From positions 186,001-250,000 of the forward strand of contig SNVD02006886.1 of assembly GCA_013180625.2 (NCBI GenBank): 64,000 nucleotides of DNA, written 5' to 3'. The notes below the pieces were generated by a model. It worked only from the letters and a program-made list of their open reading frames with translations. It was not told the DNA's origin and ran no database searches. The stretch is from Boswellia sacra. Its lineage: Eukaryota; Streptophyta; Magnoliopsida; Sapindales; Burseraceae. This document shows positions 59,601-64,000 of this stretch, piece after piece. Every line of letters starts with the position of its first letter. Positions within the stretch are counted from its first letter, which is position 1. The position numbers and the translations under genes are program-made.

Positions 59601-61114
59601 ACTGCACTTTCCACCATAACCATGCATGATTGACTCCCGTCGAGGATGCTAAGGGAGTTAGAGGCTGGTATGGGGAAAGCATGGACATAGTTGAAGAACT
59701 CCATGCCTAGCACTACTTGAAAGTCATCCATGGGGACGATGGAGAAATCAAGCTTTTCGCTCCAAGTGTCAAGTTCTACTGATGTTGCCTTAGACACCCC
59801 CAATATTGCCTTGGCGGGTAAGTTTACCGCCTTGATGGTGCCTCCTCCATTGATATATTTGAGGCCTAACCGTTTGGCCTCTTCTTCGAAAATAAAGTTG
59901 TGCGTGGCTCCCGTATCAAGCATTGCCCGCACATCCTTTCCATTGATTATGGCGCTTATGTACATTAGACCCTTTTGGATATGTGTGGGTCTTTTAAGTG
60001 CGCCAATTGTGTGAAGCGAACCTGTCCCCGCTTGTGGCTCCTCATTTTGTATGCTCTTATGTTGAGTGGCTAGAGCATTGATGGTCTTCCTCTTTGGGCA
60101 ATCACGCACCCAATGAGGGCCATCACAAGTGAAACAAGGGCTTTTTGGTTTAGGAGCGTTGGACTTACCTTTGTTAGGTGTGTCGTGCTTGTCTCCCCTG
60201 AATAGTTTACGTGCACCACCTTCTTTTCGAGCATGGTCCTTCTTGGCATTCCGCTCTCCCCCACCTTTTCCATGGTTGGCCTTCCTTTCCTTGGATTGGG
60301 AGGTGTAGTCTATGAGGGATTCGGCTATGGCTATGGCATCATCAAGATTTTGCACACCGCGCCTTTCAAGCTCAACTCTTGCCCAATCCTTGAGGCCATC
60401 AAGAAAGTAGAAGAGGGAGTCCTTTTCGAACATGTCCTCGATTTCTAGGATGATGGTGGTGAACTCCTTGATATACTCCCAAATGGTGCCGCTTTGCTTT
60501 AATCGACGGAGGCGGCTCCTTGCCTCATTTTTGGCATTGCTAGGAGACCAGTGCTTCCGAAGTTCTCTCTTGAAGTCTTCCCATGTGCGAAGGGAGAAGA
60601 TGCCTCTGCCTGCATCGCCATGCTTTTGACACCACCACAATTGGGTCGCATCTCGTAGGAATGTAGGCGCAATGCTGATCCTCGAAGCGTCGTCATGGAC
60701 ACCTTTGGCGTTGAAGTATTGCTCCAGGCTGAATAGGAAGTTTTCAACTTCCGTGGCATTGTGAGTGCCATTGTATGTGGCAGGAGTAGGCACTTGCATG
60801 GTGCTTAGCCCACTTGTTTAAGACGGGTTAGCACGATCACATCGATGCTTCTCTCATTCCGTGCGAGATTCCTGTACTTTCGCACGGATTGCTCGCAACT
60901 CATGCTCCACAAAGGTTCGCAAGCCCACAAGCTCTCGTGTAAGGTTGTGTAGCTCCTTTTCATATGCTTTGCTAAACTCGAGGATGTTGGACTTTGTGGC
61001 TTGGGTGATCTCTCCATAATCCGTCTCTAGGCATTCAAGACGGTCGAAGAGGCCCTCAATAGCATTGTCCATCTCGGAGATAGCTTGCTCTATACCAGCA
61101 ACACGAGGCTCCAA
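56640..61114 (-). pseudogene. gag-pol of Ty3/gypsy chromovirus, closed by nonsense codons
   Basis: A single polyprotein frame. It starts with a coiled-coil-like MEPRVAGIEQAISEMDNAI (61114). Then come gag with a zinc knuckle CFTCDGPHWVRDCPKR (about 60125), aspartic protease with MLDTGATHNFI (about 59915), and reverse transcriptase with [10 protein letters not shown] and YLDD (about 58895). RNase H follows with HTDASDFAIGGVL (about 58455), then integrase with an HH-CC type finger (CLVCQQDK), SMDFIVAL and VSDRDPRF, and a chromodomain near 56780 (VEYILAERVIRKR). At least a dozen in-frame stops occur, for example 60854, 60818, 59423, 58772, 58424 and 57353. Most fit single C-to-T or G-to-A changes of Gln, Arg or Trp codons. 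Outside a compensating indel pair at 58660-58720 the frame is kept end to end. It is not functional as it stands. Confidence 0.92.
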
Positions 61115-61255
61115 GGCTTCCGTGGGTGGGGCTTTGGACTTACCACGTTTTCCCTATTGGCATGGTTGAGGCTGAGGTTGCTCCTCTCATCCACGAACTT
61201 GCGCGCTCCTCCATGGTCACTTCAATGTCGGATGCCATGCCCTTGTGCTCAAACC

Positions 61256-61270
61256 ATGCTCTGATACCAA
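61256..61270 (-). other. Primer-binding site of Ty3/gypsy element
   Basis: TTGGTATCAGAGC on the minus strand, beside the 5' LTR. It matches the 3' end of initiator tRNA-Met. Confidence 0.9.
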
Positions 61271-61271
61271 C

Positions 61272-61785
61272 TGTCACGAGCTTAAAGGTTTGCGCAGCAT
61301 GCTCGTGCGGCACTTAGGCAACTTGAACTCGAAAGTTGCTAAGTAAGCCTAGTGATTTGCCTTCTCGCTCAAGGAGAAGAGAGGATCGTTGAGCCAAAGA
61401 GCTATGTAGACAAGAAGAGAAGAGATGGAAGATTAGAGGCAATTGTTGCTAGAGAAGAAAGCTTTGTATTACATAAGAATGTTTGCTTGCAACTTTGCTT
61501 GAATGCTTGGATTTGCTTGGATGATTTACAAATGAGCCTTAGAGGGGTTTTTATAGTGAACCACCTCTCAAATGAATGGCTAGGATCTAATACATTTAAG
61601 GGTCCTAATTCACTATCTAGAATCATCTACTAAAATATCTAGATATTTACAAGAGAGAATTCTAGAAGCTTGGATTGCTAGAGAATTCTAGAAAATGGGC
61701 TTGAGCTTGCAAGCTTTCTAGAAGCTAGGCCAAGTCTTATGCATATTTGGGCCACTCTAACAAGCAAATTGGGCGGGCCGTAACA
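61272..61785 (-). repeat. 5' LTR of Ty3/gypsy element
   Basis: 514 bp, partner of 56093-56606. Confidence 0.93.
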
Positions 61786-62450
61786 GGTGGCTTCTATTGC
61801 AGTAGTGGTAGACGAAGCTTTAACTGATAAAGAAAGCGTCAAGGCATGGAGTACCGACTCCGGTTTTGGTCTCTTTTTTTTTTAATTTAAATCCAAAAAA
61901 TTATTATTAATATACCCCTAAACGAAATTATTTAAAAAATAAATTATTTTTTTCCTTTTTAATCTTTATACGGTAAATGAAATTGCAAAAAGTACTTATT
62001 CAAGATCTAAACAAGCATAGTATTTGCATATTTTTACATGCATTATTTGTACAACCTAGATAATTTAAATACTTTAAAAATAAAATAATTAGACTACTCT
62101 CATTTTACTCCAGGAAGTTGAATTTTTGTGACATTGAATTTTCAGATTACAATAAATTAACCATCACGTAATAAGAACCATTCTGCGATGTAAGAAGCTT
62201 TTGAGCGAGAGATGAAGAAGGAGAGCGCATAGTGAGCAAATCAAAGAGAAAAGGGCACAGAAGCTATTTGAAAAGCAACGAGAGAATTTTAAATTCTCGA
62301 AGCGATTTAATTGAATATTGATCTAAGGTAATTTTTTACTTTTGGAGATATTCTTATCTTTTAAATCTTTTAAAGTTGGTTTTGATGAGAGACATAAGGA
62401 GATGATGAAGAATAAGAGGGTGGATTTATAAAGATATCATGGATATGAAG
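61786..62450 (+). repeat. B3 segment copy 3, part after the Ty3/gypsy insertion
   Basis: It resumes with GGTGGCTTCTATTGCAGTAG, continuing the sequence broken at 56092. It then follows copy 1 (30710-31380) through AAAGCGTCAA, GCGATGTAAGAAGC and TTGGAGATATTCTTATC. Confidence 0.85.
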
Positions 62451-62850
62451 AAAGATAATCTATAGCAATGTGTTTCATCCATGAATGGAACACAGGATTG
62501 ACACAGAGGCAAGCGGCACCAGGATTATCACAAATTATACGCGGACGCTATGGAGGAAAGACACCAATCTCATGTACCGGATCTTGTATCCAAGATTTGA
62601 GTGAGTCTGCAAATCTGTTTTTTAGTTACTTGATTTCCTATTTCAATTCCTTGACTTTTTGTTTTCTAATTAGTCAAATTATGTTCTCTTAGTGGCAAGA
62701 TATATCTACATCTTTTGTTGATTTTAGTCGCCGTGTAACACCTACTTAAAGGCTCATCTCTTCCATAAATAAACAACTGAGAAGATAACTTGCAGTAACA
62801 ATTTGTCTTTCTTTTTTCTTGCATAGTTTATATTTCTATCTTTCTCCTTA
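62451..62850. other. Intergenic, no gene recognised
   Basis: A short open stretch at 62468-62692 (+) has no family I know. Confidence 0.35.
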
Positions 62851-62856
62851 TATAAA

Positions 62857-63093
62857 TCATTGATTTCCCAACAAGAAATTTATTCTATTGTCCCTCAAGA
62901 TAAGCTTCATGTTCAACCATTTATAATGAAGCTTTTCAAAGCTTATCTCAAAGTCACGGACACACATAGCGGAGGCCATTTCTTTAAACTCAGGACCAAC
63001 ACCATTTGAGGTGTGAATGATGAGATATGATTGCAAGTTTGTCAACAAGTACTCTGATTTTGCTAAAATACTAGTCAACAGATTAAGAACCAC
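62857..63093 (-). pseudogene. Ty1/copia gag (UBN2-type) remnant
   Basis: About 78 open codons. The block GPEFKEMASAMCVRDFEISF followed by EKLHYKWLNMK fits the copia gag pattern (G.EF.E...A.R.R...ISFEELH.KL). No other copia domain adjoins it. It stays tentative because it is short. Confidence 0.5.
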
Positions 63094-63165
63094 GAGTTAT
63101 TATGGTAAGTTGTTTGGCAAGTCCCAAAATCCAAGTGGATGAGGAATTGGAATATAACTTGGCGA

Positions 63166-63259
63166 GACGATCGCAACTATCAGCAGATGAACAGGAATTA
63201 TCTTGTGAAACAGACGATCCTAACTATCAGCAGATGAACAGGAATTATCTTGTGAAACC
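63166..63259. repeat. 47-bp tandem duplication
   Basis: Two adjacent 47-bp units starting GACGATC and ending TTATCTTGTGAAAC(A/C). They differ at three positions (GC/CT after GACGATC, and the last base). Confidence 0.95.
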
Positions 63260-63263
63260 ACTT

Positions 63264-64000
63264 GATGAGAAAAGAGAGGATCATTACAAGTCTTATATTA
63301 AAAAAAAAAAAAAGAATATATTCACGTTTGAGTGGTTTGTGTATATCCTCAACTCATTTAAACAAGCAAATAATTAAAATGAAAGTTTATATATGTAAGT
63401 AGATTCAAATTGATTACGCAATGCTCACCATTGAAGAGCATTATAAATGAAAAAGTATGAAAATAAAGATATAGAATTTATTTTGTCAGTGGATATTTAC
63501 AGAGAGTATAAAAGATTGGCGAGACTCTTTTATCCTCTTCCAATCAATTGTTGGATAGAACTAATTACATAAACTCAATAGATGACTTCCATATATAAGA
63601 TCATAGTTGAAATGGGTGTGATCGATCAATTAACGATAAAGATTTTTGTTTTGTTATTTCATTTTTATGAGAAAGTGTGTTAAATGTAGGTAATTAATTT
63701 TTTCTTATTTTATTGAACACGCAAAGGGAAGGAAAAGCTAAAACTCTATCTAGCCATCATTCAATAACCGTAAGCAATTAAACAGTAATGATCAAAGCAT
63801 TGAATTGTTTAAGAAGGAATATTAATTATAGTAAAGGTTAGGAGAGTGTTCCATTGTTTGCTTTCACTTCATGACATAAAATTCTATACTTTTCCATTTG
63901 TTACATGTTGCCATATTATAACTTAATTACCATTAAAATTTACAACTGTCATTCCCACATATAATCTTCATTAGACATTGAAGTATCCGTAAAGCCAAAT
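63264..64000. other. Intergenic to window end, no gene recognised
   Basis: AT-rich with a poly-A run at 63301-63313. No coding similarity was seen. Confidence 0.4.

Larger units (their letters stand above)
56093..61785 (-). mobile_element. Ty3/gypsy retrotransposon, chromodomain (chromovirus) type
   Basis: A 5693-bp element on the minus strand, inserted in the 3' flank of B3 copy 3. The LTRs are 56093-56606 and 61272-61785, each 514 bp, TGTTACGG...GACA in element orientation. GGTG flanks both ends (56089-56092 and 61786-61789); the uninterrupted paralogue sequence at 30705 and 41366 (TGGCAGTGGC) shows the empty site. The primer site TTGGTATCAGAGC (initiator-Met type) follows the 5' LTR, and the polypurine tract TAGGTGGGGGAGGA precedes the 3' LTR. 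The order gag, protease, reverse transcriptase, RNase H, integrase, chromodomain is that of chromoviruses. Confidence 0.95.

Overview
This looks like nuclear DNA of a dicot flowering plant: AT-rich, with GT-AG introns and plant transposon families (hAT, CACTA, PIF/Harbinger-like, Ty1/copia, chromodomain Ty3/gypsy, Tat/Athila-type). Host-derived pieces include TIR and NB-ARC resistance-gene fragments, a DEG14-like HtrA protease, an NTF2 first exon and a small B3-domain gene. The species cannot be read from sequence alone. Most of the window is mobile DNA. The only host-type gene that looks intact is one B3-domain gene (40401-40760, +).

Left third (1-24.9 kb). A composite CACTA-type element spans about 590-24061. 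Its ends carry CACTA-like termini, related GTGTCA/TGTCGG subterminal motifs and a TCA/TCA target duplication. The flanks read on into one another and on the right lead to a polypurine tract and an LTR-like end, so it probably inserted into an old retroelement. Inside, all on the minus strand, are an NTF2-like first exon, an eroded DEG14/HtrA-like gene with introns, an NB-ARC piece and a TIR piece. This resembles gene-fragment capture (Pack-CACTA). Two other transposons are nested in it. One is a nearly complete hAT (1196-5287) with a perfect 8-bp target duplication. The other is a 13.0-kb CACTA (8693-21720) that sits exactly inside a DEG14-like exon.

Middle (24.9-44 kb). LTR-like remnants are followed by the first two copies of a repeated segment built around a one-domain B3 gene. 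Copy 1 (27.7 kb) has a 1-bp frameshift and copy 2 (40.4 kb) is open. Between them lie a head-to-tail tandem duplication of about 2.6 kb (31718-36942, with a third diverged copy at 42.6-44.0 kb), a hAT MITE, and a Harbinger-like element with a second hAT MITE nested in it.

Right third (44-64 kb). This is a retrotransposon graveyard: a copia 3' end, two facing Tat/Athila-type remnants with tRNA-Asp-type primer sites, a short gag-only LTR element with a perfect 5-bp target duplication, a copia RNase H and LTR remnant, and one CACTA-like terminus. B3 copy 3 (55.5 kb, frameshifted) follows. Its downstream flank is split by a 5.7-kb Ty3/gypsy chromovirus (56093-61785) with two 514-bp LTRs, whose gag-pol is closed mainly by nonsense codons. 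A copia gag remnant lies near the right edge.

The B3 paralogues act as empty-site references that date and delimit several insertions, and the DEG14-like exon does the same for the inner CACTA. No CRISPR array, tRNA or rRNA gene was seen.
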